Positions 16,745 to 24,678 of a DNA stretch of 64,000 nucleotides are shown one piece after another. The stretch is from positions 271,861-335,860 of the forward strand of contig NZ_NNBJ01000004.1 in assembly GCF_002803085.1 (NCBI RefSeq), in the 5' to 3' direction. Source of the stretch: Streptomyces sp. CB01201 (lineage in GTDB: Bacteria; Actinomycetota; Actinomycetes; Streptomycetales; Streptomycetaceae). How positions within the stretch are numbered: position 1 is the stretch's first letter; the number at the start of each line of letters is the position of its first letter. The translations under genes were made by a program, and so were the position numbers. The notes beneath the pieces were generated by a model. The model had not been told where the DNA came from and ran no database searches. It saw only the letters and a program-made list of their open reading frames with translations.

Positions 16745-17329
16745 ATGGTTGATGTTCTTGCTCTGGTCGAGGCCCGGCTGCGCACCGCGCTGGGCGAGCC
16801 GGACGCGCGCGCGGCGGTCACCTTTCTCGGTACGGACCGCATCGAGGTGCTGCGGTTCACCGAGGGCGACATCGTCCGGTACGCGACCCTCGGCATGTCC
16901 GCCCAGCCGATGGGCGATCCGACCTCCGCGCTCGCCGACCCGGTGAAGGGCCCGCGGGCCGAGCTGGTCCTGTCGGTACGGGCCGGGCTGGCCGACACCG
17001 ACAAGGTGCTCCGCCCGCTCGCCGTGCTGGCCGCGTCCCCGCAGGTGGAGGGCCTCGTGGTGGCCCCGGGCGCCTCGCTCGACCTGGGCGAACCGCTGTG
17101 GCCCGGCGCCCCCTTCGCCTCCGTGCTGGTCGCCGAGCCGGGAGGCCTGGTCGAGGACCTGGAGCTCGACGCCCCGCTGGACCCGGTGCGCTTCCTGCCG
17201 CTGCTCCCGATGACCTCGAACGAGGCGGCGTGGAAGCGGGTTCGCGGCGCGGCGGAGCTGGAGGAGCGCTGGCTGACCCGGGGCACGGACCTGAGGGACC
17301 CCCTGCGCCAGTCCGTCCCCCTGACCTGA
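16745..17329 (+). CDS. Suppressor-of-fused (SUFU) domain-like protein
   Basis: A 194-residue soluble protein typical in length for bacterial SUFU-domain proteins. Its pattern (GTDRIEVLRFTEGDIVRYATLGMS, then LVLSVRAGLADTD, then FLPLLPMTSNEAAWKR) matches the streptomycete family by eye. In bacteria the domain is of unknown role and occurs in some immunity or toxin-related contexts, but no toxin gene is adjacent. ATG 16745 lacks a ribosome site and sits right after a -10 hexamer. The gene converges on an MFS transporter across a repeat array. Confidence 0.8.
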   Translation: MVDVLALVEARLRTALGEPDARAAVTFLGTDRIEVLRFTEGDIVRYATLGMSAQPMGDPTSALADPVKGPRAELVLSVRAGLADTDKVLRPLAVLAASPQVEGLVVAPGASLDLGEPLWPGAPFASVLVAEPGGLVEDLELDAPLDPVRFLPLLPMTSNEAAWKRVRGAAELEERWLTRGTDLRDPLRQSVPLT

Positions 17330-17340
17330 CCCCCACCCCT

Positions 17341-17409
17341 GGGGCTCCGCCCCAGACCCCGTCCGCGCCTGAACGGCGCTCGTCCTCAATCGCCGGACGG
17401 GCTGAAGAT
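17341..17409. repeat. Dispersed repeat, family 2 (copy 1)
   Basis: A 69-base element beginning GGGGCTCCGCCCC and ending in GCCGGACGGGCTGAAGATG. A second copy with three mismatches is at 37630-37698 inside the double-ATPase gene. It directly precedes the 115-bp tandem array. GGGGCTCCGCCCC can form a short hairpin, which suits a site just past the SUFU-like gene's stop. Confidence 0.85.
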
Positions 17410-18011
17410 GCCGATGCGGGCCAGCACCGGGACGGCCAGGGGCGCGGGGAACTGCGCGAGCAACCACGCACGGCCCGCACCCGAAGGCCGAGGCCCCGGG
17501 GCGGGCACCGCGCGGGCGGGGATGCCGGTGCCGGCCGGCGCCGATCCGCTTAGGGACGCGGGGAACTGCGCGACCAGCCACGCACGGCCCGCACCCGAAG
17601 GCCGGGCCCCCGGGGCGGGCACCGCGCGGGCTGGGGATGCCGATGCGGGCCAGCACCGGGACGGCCAGGGGCGCGGGGAACTGCGCGGGCAACCACGCGC
17701 GGCCCGCACCTGAAGGCCGGGCCCCCGGGTGCGGGCACCGCACGAGCTGGGGATGCCGATGCGGGCCAGCACCGGGACGGCCAGGGGCGCGGGGAACTGC
17801 GCGGGCAACCACGCACGGCCCGCACCCGAAGGCCGGGCCCCCGGGTGCGGGCACCGCACGAGCTGGGGATGCCGATGCGGGCCAGCACCAGGACGGCCAA
17901 GGGCGCGGGGAACTGCGCGAGCAACCACGCGCGGCCCGCACCCGAAGGCCGAGGCCCCGGGGCGGGCACCGCGCGGGCGGGGATGCCGGTGCTGATCAGC
18001 GCCGGTCCTGC
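17407..18011. repeat. Tandem array of five ~115-bp units plus a partial sixth
   Basis: Units start at the shared GATGCC at 17407, 17521, 17636, 17752 and 17868, with a truncated unit from 17982. Unit lengths are 114, 115, 116, 116 and 114. Units 3 and 4 are nearly identical; units 1 and 5 share the AGGCCCCGGGG variant. Each unit contains the dispersed motif GCGCGGGGAACTGCGCGA or a close variant. The array fills the 723-base gap between convergent genes (SUFU-like and MFS). There are no unique spacers, so it is not CRISPR. Open frames through it are artefacts. Confidence 0.92.
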
Positions 18012-18052
18012 TGGGGCAAGAGCACCCCCCGCCCCCGCCGGAGGCAAACCGC

Positions 18053-19294
18053 TCAGTTCGCGAAGACCGACACCCCGTCCTCCGTGGCATGCGCCGGCCG
18101 CAGCTCCTCCGCCTCGTGCGTGAGCGAAGCCCGCCGCACCCACACGATCAGCGCGCCCAGCACCGCCGCGACGGCCGCGACGACGAACGGGATGTGGATG
18201 TTGCTCCACTCCTCGATCTTCGGCGCGAAGTAGGGGGCCGCCGCCGCGGCGAACCAGCGCACGAAGTTGTAGCCCGCGCTCGCCACCGGCCGGGGCGCGT
18301 CCGAGACCCCCAGGGCCAGTTCGGTGAAGACGGTGTTGTTGAGGCCGATGAACGCACCGGAAGCGATGGTCGCGGCCACCGCCGTGGCGTGGTTGCCGTA
18401 ACCCAGCACGATCAGATCCGCGGCGAGCAGCACCAGCGATCCGCCGAGCACCTTCAGCGAACCGAACCGCGCCTGGAGCCGCGGCGCGACCAGGACCGAG
18501 AAGACCGCGAGCAGCACACCCCACGCGAAGAAGACGCCGCCCGACTTGTACGGCGACATGTTCAGGACGAACGGGGTGAAGGCGAGGACCGTGAAGAACG
18601 CGTAGTTGTAGAAGAACGCGGAGGCCGCCGCCGAGGCGAGTCCGCCGTGGCCGAGCGCCTTGATCGGGTCGAGCAGTGAGGTCTTGCGGGCCGGCTTGGG
18701 CTGCTCCTTGAGGAGCGCGGTGATCGCGATGAAGCCGATCGCCATCAGGGCCGCGGTGCCGAAGAACGGGTAGCGCCACTTCATGTCGCCGAGGATCGCG
18801 CCGAGCAGCGGCCCGCACGCCATACCGAGCCCGAGCGCCGACTCGTAGAGCAGGATCGCGGCCGCGCTTCCGCCGGCCGCCGCGCCCACGATGACGGCGA
18901 GCGCGGTCGAGACGAACAGCGCGTTGCCGAGCCCCCAGCCGGCCCGGAAGCCGACGAGTTCGCCGACCGAGTTCGAGGTGCCGGCGAGCGCGGCGAAGAC
19001 CACCACCAGGGCGAGGCCCGCCAGGAGCGTCTTCTTGCCGCCGATCCGGCTGGACACGAAGCCGGTGACCAGCATGGCGACGGCGGTGATCAGGAAGTAC
19101 GAGGTGAAGAGCAGGGAGACCTGGCTGGGCGTGGCATCCAGGCCCTTGGCGATGGAGGGCAGGATCGGGTCGACCAGGCCGATGCCCATGAAGGCGACGA
19201 CGGACGCGCCCGCGGTCGCCCAGACCGCCTTGGGCTGACGCAACAGACCGCCGGCTCCCGCACCTTCGTCGAGGGGGTCCTTTCCTTGCCGCAT
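18053..19294 (-). CDS. Major facilitator superfamily exporter
   Basis: A 413-residue protein with about twelve membrane helices. The MFS motif between helices 2 and 3 is visible as GFVSSRIGGKKTLLAG, and the first helix ends VAFMGIGLVDPILP, typical of drug:H+ antiporter-1-type exporters. The substrate is unknown. ATG 19294 has a GGGAGC site; an in-frame start at 19363 would lie inside the promoter's -10 and is rejected. A strong promoter with an embedded palindrome (19362-19391) indicates control by a MarR-like repressor, although no regulator gene is adjacent. Confidence 0.9.
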   Translation of the reverse strand: MRQGKDPLDEGAGAGGLLRQPKAVWATAGASVVAFMGIGLVDPILPSIAKGLDATPSQVSLLFTSYFLITAVAMLVTGFVSSRIGGKKTLLAGLALVVVFAALAGTSNSVGELVGFRAGWGLGNALFVSTALAVIVGAAAGGSAAAILLYESALGLGMACGPLLGAILGDMKWRYPFFGTAALMAIGFIAITALLKEQPKPARKTSLLDPIKALGHGGLASAAASAFFYNYAFFTVLAFTPFVLNMSPYKSGGVFFAWGVLLAVFSVLVAPRLQARFGSLKVLGGSLVLLAADLIVLGYGNHATAVAATIASGAFIGLNNTVFTELALGVSDAPRPVASAGYNFVRWFAAAAAPYFAPKIEEWSNIHIPFVVAAVAAVLGALIVWVRRASLTHEAEELRPAHATEDGVSVFAN

Positions 19295-19361
19295 GGCTGC
19301 TCCCGCTTCCCGTTGGACGGCCGCCGCCGGATGGGCGGCCCAAGATCGTTGTGCGATACAC

Positions 19362-19391
19362 ATAATAACTTAGCGAGGCTAATGGATGCAA
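19362..19391 (-). promoter_or_regulatory. MFS gene promoter with operator in the spacer
   Basis: On the minus strand the -35 is TTGCAT (19391-19386) and the -10 is TATTAT (19367-19362), 18 bases apart: close to consensus for a vegetative promoter and markedly AT-rich for this genome. The spacer contains the palindrome TTAGCCTCGCTAA (19370-19382; arms TTAGC/GCTAA, 3-base centre). A dyad here would block polymerase when bound. The shape suits MarR-type repressors. Confidence 0.75.
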
Positions 19392-19532
19392 GATGAAACT
19401 ACTTTTGTCCCGGTGCCGCACGGCCTCCGGGCCCCTGCCGCCGACTCCGCGTCCGGGGCCGACGGGCGGGCCGCACTCCGGACGGGTGATCGTCCTTGAC
19501 GGGGCGACGGGCGGGGAGGACCGTGGGGCTCT

Positions 19533-20171
19533 ATGAGGGGCGAACCCAGTTGCCCGAAGTGTGGAGGCCGGGTCAGGGCGCCCGGTCTCTTTGCCGACAC
19601 CTGGCAGTGCGACGCGCACGGGCCGGTGTATCCGCTCCAGCCGGTGGTGCCGCCCAGCGTCGAGGCCCTTGAGGTCGTCGTGCGCCGGGCCCAGGTGCCC
19701 GCCTGGATGCCCTGGCCGCTGCCGGTCGGCTGGCTGTTCACCGGCGTCGCGTACGCGGGTGACGACCGCAGCGGAGGACGCGCCACCGCCGTCGCCTGCT
19801 CGGGCCCCGGCCCGCTCGGCGGCATCGGCGAGCTGATCCTGGTCGCCGAGGAGCTGGGCGTGGGGCTCGGCGCCCGGTACGCGGGCATCGACGGGCCCGA
19901 CCCCGGCCCGTTCATGAGCGTGGAGAAGCCCCCGCACACCAAGGTCCTCGCGGCCGGCCGCCCCACCCCGCTGTGGCACGTCACCCGCACCCCGGACGAC
20001 CGGGCGGTCTTCGCGGGAGAGGCCCGCGGCCTGTGGCTGTGGGCCATCGTGTGGCCCGAGCAGTCCGGCCTCCTGATGTACGACGAGCTGGTCCTGACCG
20101 ATCTGCGCGACGCGGGCGCCGAGGTCGAACTGGTCCCGTGCGGGGCGCTGACCCCACGCATCCTGTCCTGA
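19533..20171 (+). CDS. DUF6758 family protein with zinc-ribbon start
   Basis: A 212-residue protein. It begins with a zinc-ribbon-like CPKCGG at residues 7-12, followed by the possible ligands Cys26 and His29 (WQCDAHG). The rest is a conserved streptomycete domain (PVGWLFTGVAYAGDDRSGGRATAVACSGPGPLGG) of unknown function. No membrane segment or signal peptide is evident. It is followed by a PHP phosphoesterase gene 146 bases downstream in the same direction. Confidence 0.82.
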   Translation: MRGEPSCPKCGGRVRAPGLFADTWQCDAHGPVYPLQPVVPPSVEALEVVVRRAQVPAWMPWPLPVGWLFTGVAYAGDDRSGGRATAVACSGPGPLGGIGELILVAEELGVGLGARYAGIDGPDPGPFMSVEKPPHTKVLAAGRPTPLWHVTRTPDDRAVFAGEARGLWLWAIVWPEQSGLLMYDELVLTDLRDAGAEVELVPCGALTPRILS

Positions 20172-20317
20172 CCCGGCGATCCGCGACCGCACCGGGCGGA
20201 GCGGACGGCCGGGACTGCGGGGACTGCGGGGGTGTGGCCGGGCGGACGGCTGCGGGTGGCCGGGCGGTTATCCTTGAGCGTCCCCTGATCCGCCCCTTAT
20301 GCCCTGGAGTACGCGTC

Positions 20318-21184
20318 GTGCGCATCGATCTGCACACCCACTCCACGGCGTCGGACGGAACGGACACCCCCGCCGAGCTGGTCACCAACGCGGCCGCCGC
20401 CGGGCTCGACGTCGTCGCGCTGACCGACCACGACACCACGCGGGGATACGCGCAGGCCATCGCCGCGCTCCCGGCCGGGCTCACCCTCGTCACCGGCGCC
20501 GAACTCTCCTGTCGCATCGACGGCATCGGCCTGCACATGCTGGCCTACCTCTTCGACCCCGAGGAGCCCGAGCTCTCCCGCGAGCGCGAGCTCGTGCGCG
20601 ACGACCGGGTGCCGCGCGCCCAGGGGATGGTCGCCAAGCTCCGCGAACTCGGCGTGCCCACCACCTGGGAGCAGGTCGCGCGCATCGCGGGCGACGGCTC
20701 GGTGGGCCGCCCGCACGTCGCCGAGGCGCTCGTCGAACTCGGCGTCGTCGACTCGGTGTCCGACGCCTTCGTGCCGGACTGGCTGGGCGACGGCGGCCGC
20801 GCCTACGTCGGCAAGCACGAGCTCGACCCGTTCGACGCGATCCGGCTGGTCAAGGCCGCCGGCGGTGTCACCGTCTTCGCGCACCCGCTCGCCGTCAAGC
20901 GCGGCCGGGTCGTGCCCGAGTCCGCGATAGCGGAGCTGGCCGCCGCCGGGCTGGACGGCATCGAGGTCGACCACACCGACCACGACGCCCCCACCCGGGA
21001 CCGGCTGCGCGGCCTCGCCCGCGAACTCGGCCTGCTCGCCACCGGCTCCAGCGACTACCACGGCAGCCGCAAGACCGTCCGGCTCGGGGAGTACACCACC
21101 GACCCCGAGATCTACGGCGAGATCACCCGCCGCGCCACGGGGGCCTTCCCCGTGCCGGGCGCGGGCGGAAGCACCCGCCCGTAG
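20318..21184 (+). CDS. PHP-domain phosphoesterase (TrpH/YciV-like)
   Basis: A 288-residue protein of the PHP family. The metal motifs are at the start (RIDLHTHSTASDGTDTP and VVALTDHDTTRG). A later histidine in GVTVFAHPLAVKRG and the C-terminal TGSSDYHGS complete the trinuclear metal site. Relatives act as 5'-3' exoribonuclease or 3',5'-nucleoside bisphosphate phosphatase, so a role in nucleotide or short-RNA turnover is likely. GTG 20318 is chosen because homology starts at MRIDLHTHS. It is followed by marC 182 bases later; that gap contains a duplicated GCGCCTCTCCCGA segment. Confidence 0.9.
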   Translation: MRIDLHTHSTASDGTDTPAELVTNAAAAGLDVVALTDHDTTRGYAQAIAALPAGLTLVTGAELSCRIDGIGLHMLAYLFDPEEPELSRERELVRDDRVPRAQGMVAKLRELGVPTTWEQVARIAGDGSVGRPHVAEALVELGVVDSVSDAFVPDWLGDGGRAYVGKHELDPFDAIRLVKAAGGVTVFAHPLAVKRGRVVPESAIAELAAAGLDGIEVDHTDHDAPTRDRLRGLARELGLLATGSSDYHGSRKTVRLGEYTTDPEIYGEITRRATGAFPVPGAGGSTRP

Positions 21185-21366
21185 GGAGAGCGCGCCTCTC
21201 CCGATCCGGGGCGCCTCTCCCGACCCGGGGGCGCCGCCCTCGTACCCCCCACTCCTCGAACCCCCGCCCCGGCCGGCTTCCGCGCGGCCCCGGGGGACGG
21301 GCCCGGCCGGCCCGTGCACCCGCGCCCGGCCCTCCTCATGTACGCCCCTCACTTGCAAGGCTCACC

Positions 21367-21972
21367 GTGTTCGACGCTGCCGTCTTCGGCTCCCTCTTCC
21401 TCACCCTGTTCGTCATCATGGATCCCCCCGGGATCACGCCGATCTTCCTCGCGCTGACCGCCGGCCGGGCCGCCAAGGTCCAGCGCCGGATGGCCTGGCA
21501 GGCCGCCGCCGTCGCGCTCGGAGTGATCACGCTCTTCGGGCTCGTCGGGCACCAGATCCTGACGTATCTGCACATCGACGTCCCCGCGCTGATGATCGCG
21601 GGCGGTCTGCTGCTGCTCCTGATCGCGCTCGACCTGCTCACCGGCAAGACCGACGAGCCCAAGCAGACCAAGGACGTCAACGTCGCCCTGGTGCCGCTCG
21701 GCATGCCGCTGCTCGCCGGGCCCGGCGCGATCGTGCAGGTCATCCTGGCCGTCCAGAACCACGACTCGGTGACCGGGCAGGTCTCGGTCTGGGCGGCGAT
21801 CATCGCCATCCACCTCGTGCTGTACGTGACCATGCGGTACTCGCTGCTGATCATCCGAGTCATCAAGGACGGCGGTGTCGTCCTGGTCACGAGGCTCGCG
21901 GGCATGATGCTCTCGGCTCTCGCGGTGCAGCAGATCATCAACGGCGTCACCCAGGTCATCCACGCCAACTGA
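21367..21972 (+). CDS. MarC family integral membrane protein
   Basis: A 201-residue protein with six hydrophobic helices and the family features FVIMDPPGITPIFLALT near the start and VPLGMPLLAGPGAIVQVIL in the centre. MarC proteins are conserved inner-membrane proteins of uncertain transport role; the old link with multiple antibiotic resistance in E. coli is not supported. The GTG start at 21367 follows an AAGG-like site. A 14-bp hairpin terminator follows 37 bases after the stop. Confidence 0.9.
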   Translation: MFDAAVFGSLFLTLFVIMDPPGITPIFLALTAGRAAKVQRRMAWQAAAVALGVITLFGLVGHQILTYLHIDVPALMIAGGLLLLLIALDLLTGKTDEPKQTKDVNVALVPLGMPLLAGPGAIVQVILAVQNHDSVTGQVSVWAAIIAIHLVLYVTMRYSLLIIRVIKDGGVVLVTRLAGMMLSALAVQQIINGVTQVIHAN

Positions 21973-22009
21973 CGCCCCGGGCAAGCCCGTTGGGGCCCCG
22001 GACGCGCCA

Positions 22010-22043
22010 AAGCGCCCCCGTACTCGTCTGTACGGGGGCGCTT
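22010..22043. terminator. 14-bp hairpin terminator
   Basis: AAGCGCCCCCGTAC (22010-22023) and its exact complement (22030-22043) enclose a 6-base loop. The final CGCTTCT gives a short U-rich end on the + strand. It lies after marC and before the convergent 50-codon gene, so it may serve both. Confidence 0.85.
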
Positions 22044-22098
22044 CTACGTACGGCACCCGCGGCCGTTCACGGCTCGCGGGGGCACTGCCTCTTACGCG

Positions 22099-22251
22099 TT
22101 ACGAGGCTGCGGATTCGGTCGGGCGGATGTAGATGCGCTGACCCATTGCGGCGGCCTGCTGCACAATCCGGTTGACGGAGGCGGCGTCCACGACGGTGCT
22201 GTCAACGGCGGTACCGTCGACGTCGTCCAGGCGCATGATTTCGAAGCGCAT
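22099..22251 (-). CDS. Small conserved protein (50 residues)
   Basis: A 50-codon ORF starting MRFEIMRLDDVDGTAVDSTV and ending RIYIRPTESAAS. ATG 22251 has a GGGAG site seven bases upstream. Codon positions show the genome's normal third-position GC bias, and I recall near-identical small proteins in other streptomycetes. It is acidic in the middle, with a short helix (AASVNRIVQQAAAMG) and a beta strand. There is no membrane segment. It is divergent from the NYN-domain gene across a relatively AT-rich promoter region. Function unknown. Confidence 0.75.
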   Translation of the reverse strand: MRFEIMRLDDVDGTAVDSTVVDAASVNRIVQQAAAMGQRIYIRPTESAAS

Positions 22252-22528
22252 GGCTTCTCCCTTCGTCTGATCCTCCTGCTAGGAGAACTACTGGTGCGGG
22301 GGGCTGCTGGAACAGCCTGCTCCCGCGAGGCGTCGGGGCGGTTGCCCGCCCGTTAAGAGTGGATTGCGTGGCCACTGTGCAACGCGTTCCGTAGGGATCA
22401 ACGGGTTGCCTCCAGCAAACATTCCCTACGCTAAGGAAATTTTTCGGATTGCTAAGGATTGACGGGAAAAAACAACCACACGTGCCCGGTTGTGCCCGCT
22501 GCGTCACGAAGTCGACAATGGAAAGCGT

Positions 22529-23458
22529 ATGGACGAAACCCAGGAACCTCAGCCGGCCCAGGTGCCGCATGACCTCGTCGCCCAGCTCGACCGCAAGCTG
22601 GACGCGACCAACGAGCTGCTCCAGCGGATGCTCGCGGAGGTCGCGAAGACGCCCTCCACGCACGCGATCTTCGTCGACGCCGGGTACGTCTACGCGGCCG
22701 GCGGCCTCCTCGTCACCGGCACCGAGGACCGGCGCTCCTTCGACCTCGACGCCGAGGGGCTGATCGAGGCCTTCATCGACAAGGCGCGCACGATCTTCGC
22801 CGACAGCCGGCTGCTCCGTGTGTACTGGTACGACGGCGCGCGCCGGCGCATCCACACCCCCGAGCAGCAGTCGATCGCCGAGCTGCCGGACGTCAAGGTC
22901 AGGCTCGGCAACCTCAACGCGAACAATCAGCAGAAGGGTGTCGACTCGCTGATCCGCTCCGACCTGGAGTCGCTGGCCCGCCACCGCGCGATCAGTGACG
23001 CGGCCCTGATCGGCGGCGACGAGGACCTCGTCTCGGCGGTCGAGGCCGCGCAGGGCTACGGGGCGCGGGTCCACCTGTGGGGCATCGAGGCGGCGGAGGG
23101 GCGCAACCAGGCGGAGCCGCTGCTGTGGGAGGTGGACAGCCAGCGCACGTTCGACCTCGACTTCTGCAAGCCGTACGTGACGCGGCGGCCGGTCACGCTG
23201 TACGAGCAGGACGGGCCGGCGCCGAGCCGCGAGGACGTGCGGTTCGTGGGGGCGCGGATCGCCGCGACGTGGCTCTCGGAGCGGGGGCGGGCCGCGCTCG
23301 CCGACCTCCTGCCCGGGCACCCCTATCTGCCCGGCCCGGTGGACCAGGACCTCCTCATCGAGGCGGAACGCCTCCTCCAGTACTCCCTGCGGGGCCACGC
23401 GGACCTGCGCCGCTCCCTCCGGGACGGCTTCTGGCAGCACTTGCAGTCCCAGTACTGA
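22529..23458 (+). CDS. NYN-domain (PIN-like) nuclease-type protein
   Basis: A 309-residue protein. A short N-terminal coiled segment (LVAQLDRKLDATNELLQRML) precedes the NYN domain, seen as AIFVDAGYVYAAGG (first catalytic Asp), RLLRVYWYDGA, KGVDSLIRSDL and ALIGGDEDLVSAVE (acidic GGDxDL motif). This fold matches PIN-type metal-dependent ribonucleases such as LabA and YacP relatives, so RNA cleavage is likely but unproven. The C-terminal 100 residues look like a LOTUS/helical region. ATG 22529 has GGAAAG upstream. The upstream gap holds an inverted pair CGTAGGGA (22390-22397) / TCCCTACG (22423-22430) and two GCTAAGGA boxes. Confidence 0.87.
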   Translation: MDETQEPQPAQVPHDLVAQLDRKLDATNELLQRMLAEVAKTPSTHAIFVDAGYVYAAGGLLVTGTEDRRSFDLDAEGLIEAFIDKARTIFADSRLLRVYWYDGARRRIHTPEQQSIAELPDVKVRLGNLNANNQQKGVDSLIRSDLESLARHRAISDAALIGGDEDLVSAVEAAQGYGARVHLWGIEAAEGRNQAEPLLWEVDSQRTFDLDFCKPYVTRRPVTLYEQDGPAPSREDVRFVGARIAATWLSERGRAALADLLPGHPYLPGPVDQDLLIEAERLLQYSLRGHADLRRSLRDGFWQHLQSQY

Positions 23459-23520
23459 CCCAGTACGGAGTGGCCCGTGCCTGCCGATTCGCTGGCTGTC
23501 CGCAGGTCGCCGGTGGCTGG

Positions 23521-23607
23521 TCGCGCAGTTCCCCGCGCCCCTGGCGGGGCTGGTGATGATCGGTGCTGGGTCGTGCGGGCTGCCTAGGGGCGCGGGGAAC
23601 TGCGCGA
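23521..23607. repeat. Inverted pair of dispersed motif, family 1
   Basis: The motif at 23586-23607 (+) and its exact reverse complement at 23521-23542 form a perfect 22-bp inverted repeat with a 43-base loop, between the convergent NYN and hydrolase genes. It could act as a two-way terminator. Related copies occur elsewhere in the window, almost always at gene 3' junctions. Confidence 0.85.
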
Positions 23608-23683
23608 ACGGCCCCGCACGGTCCGCAGGTGAAGTGGAAGGCGCGGGAGCGGCGAGGTCGGTGCTGGGCCGGGCAGCCCGCCC

Positions 23684-23706
23684 AGGGGCGCGGGGAACCG
23701 CGCGAA
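23684..23706. repeat. Third copy of dispersed motif, family 1
   Basis: A copy with one change (GAACCGCGCGAA in place of GAACTGCGCGAA) lies about 100 bases after the inverted pair and just before the end of the hydrolase gene. The two direct copies here are ~97 bases apart, similar to the 115-bp period of the array at 17407. Confidence 0.75.
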
Positions 23707-23729
23707 CAGCCCCACCGGGCCGACGCGGC

Positions 23730-24581
23730 TCAGGTGGTCCAGAAGTCGGCCAGGGCCGAGGCCAGTTCCCCCGGATGGGAGACGTTGGGGGAGTGGTCCG
23801 CCCCCGCGATGACGGTGTGCCGAGCCCCCACGCTGCGCGCCATATGCGCCAACTCCCCCACCGTCCACACCATTTCCCCCTCGCCGTACGCCACGTGCAG
23901 CGGCAGCGGCAACCCCGCAAGCCCCTCCGTACGGTCCGGCTCTGTCCTCAACTGCCGCCCTGTGGCGATGAGTTGGGCGGTCTGCGTGCCGAACCAGCGG
24001 CGTTCGAGGAAGGACACGATCTCGGGCGGGTCGGCGACGTACGCCGGGTCGCGGCCGTCCAGCCACTGCGTCACCGCCCACACCCACGAAGGAGGCAGCA
24101 CCGGCAGCGCCGCCCGGAGCATCCGGAGCTTGGTGCGCTGATCGGGGCCGACCCGCCCGGGACCGGACGACAGCAGCGTCAGGGAGCGGAAGGCGGACGG
24201 ATCGAGGCGGGCCGCCGAGCGGGCCACGAAGCCGCCGAAGGAGTGCCCCACGAGGTGCACGGGCCCGTCACCGAGGGCCGCGGCCTGCGCGAGCACATCC
24301 GTGCCGAGGGCGCGCGGGGTGTACCCGGAGGTGCGCCGCGGCCCCGGGCTCTCGAACTGCCCGCGCCCGTCGACCGCCACGGCCCGGTACCCGGCGTCGG
24401 CCAGCGGGTCGAGGAGCGCGAGGAAGTCCTCCTTGCTCCCGGTGTACCCGGGCACCAGGAGCACGGTGCCCCGCACCCGCCCCTGAGGCCGTGAGTCGAG
24501 CACCGCGAACTCCTGGCGCGGGGTGTCGAGCCGGTACGCACGCGTACGGGCGGGAAGGGCGAGGGAGCGGGGCTTACTCAT
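23730..24581 (-). CDS. Alpha/beta hydrolase
   Basis: A 283-residue alpha/beta-hydrolase fold protein. The oxyanion segment LLVPGYTGSKEDF is followed by the nucleophile elbow GHSFGG (Ser), with an acid in the C-terminal third and His in GADHSPNVSHPGE. No signal peptide is present, so it is cytosolic. The substrate is unknown. ATG 24581 is the natural start (MSKPRSLALPAR). It follows the DEAD-box helicase gene on the same strand, but a strong hairpin between them suggests separate transcription. Confidence 0.88.
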   Translation of the reverse strand: MSKPRSLALPARTRAYRLDTPRQEFAVLDSRPQGRVRGTVLLVPGYTGSKEDFLALLDPLADAGYRAVAVDGRGQFESPGPRRTSGYTPRALGTDVLAQAAALGDGPVHLVGHSFGGFVARSAARLDPSAFRSLTLLSSGPGRVGPDQRTKLRMLRAALPVLPPSWVWAVTQWLDGRDPAYVADPPEIVSFLERRWFGTQTAQLIATGRQLRTEPDRTEGLAGLPLPLHVAYGEGEMVWTVGELAHMARSVGARHTVIAGADHSPNVSHPGELASALADFWTT

Positions 24582-24629
24582 GAGTAGAGCGTATCCGGCG
24601 GCCCCGCGGGAGCCCGGCGCGGGAACGCG

Positions 24630-24664
24630 AACGGCCCGGTGCCCCCGTGGGGGACCGGGCCGTT
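24630..24664 (-). terminator. Hairpin terminator after the RNA helicase gene
   Basis: The arms AACGGCCCGGT (24630-24640) and ACCGGGCCGTT (24654-24664) are fully complementary. An inner CCCCC/GGGGG stem with a two-base loop gives a 16-bp stem with one bulged G. It begins 15 bases past the helicase stop. Confidence 0.82.
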
Positions 24665-24678
24665 TCAGGCGGTGCGGA

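Noticed and set aside
16318..16752. 144-codon + frame between corA and the SUFU-like gene
   Set aside because: No ribosome site, unusual composition and weak codon-position bias; it runs into the SUFU-like promoter.
17407..18011. Possible CRISPR array
   Set aside because: Units are 115 bp and conserved end to end; there are no short repeats alternating with unique spacers and no cas genes.
17386..18233. ORFs in both strands through the 115-bp array
   Set aside because: They are made of the translated repeat units, have no ribosome sites and do not resemble proteins.
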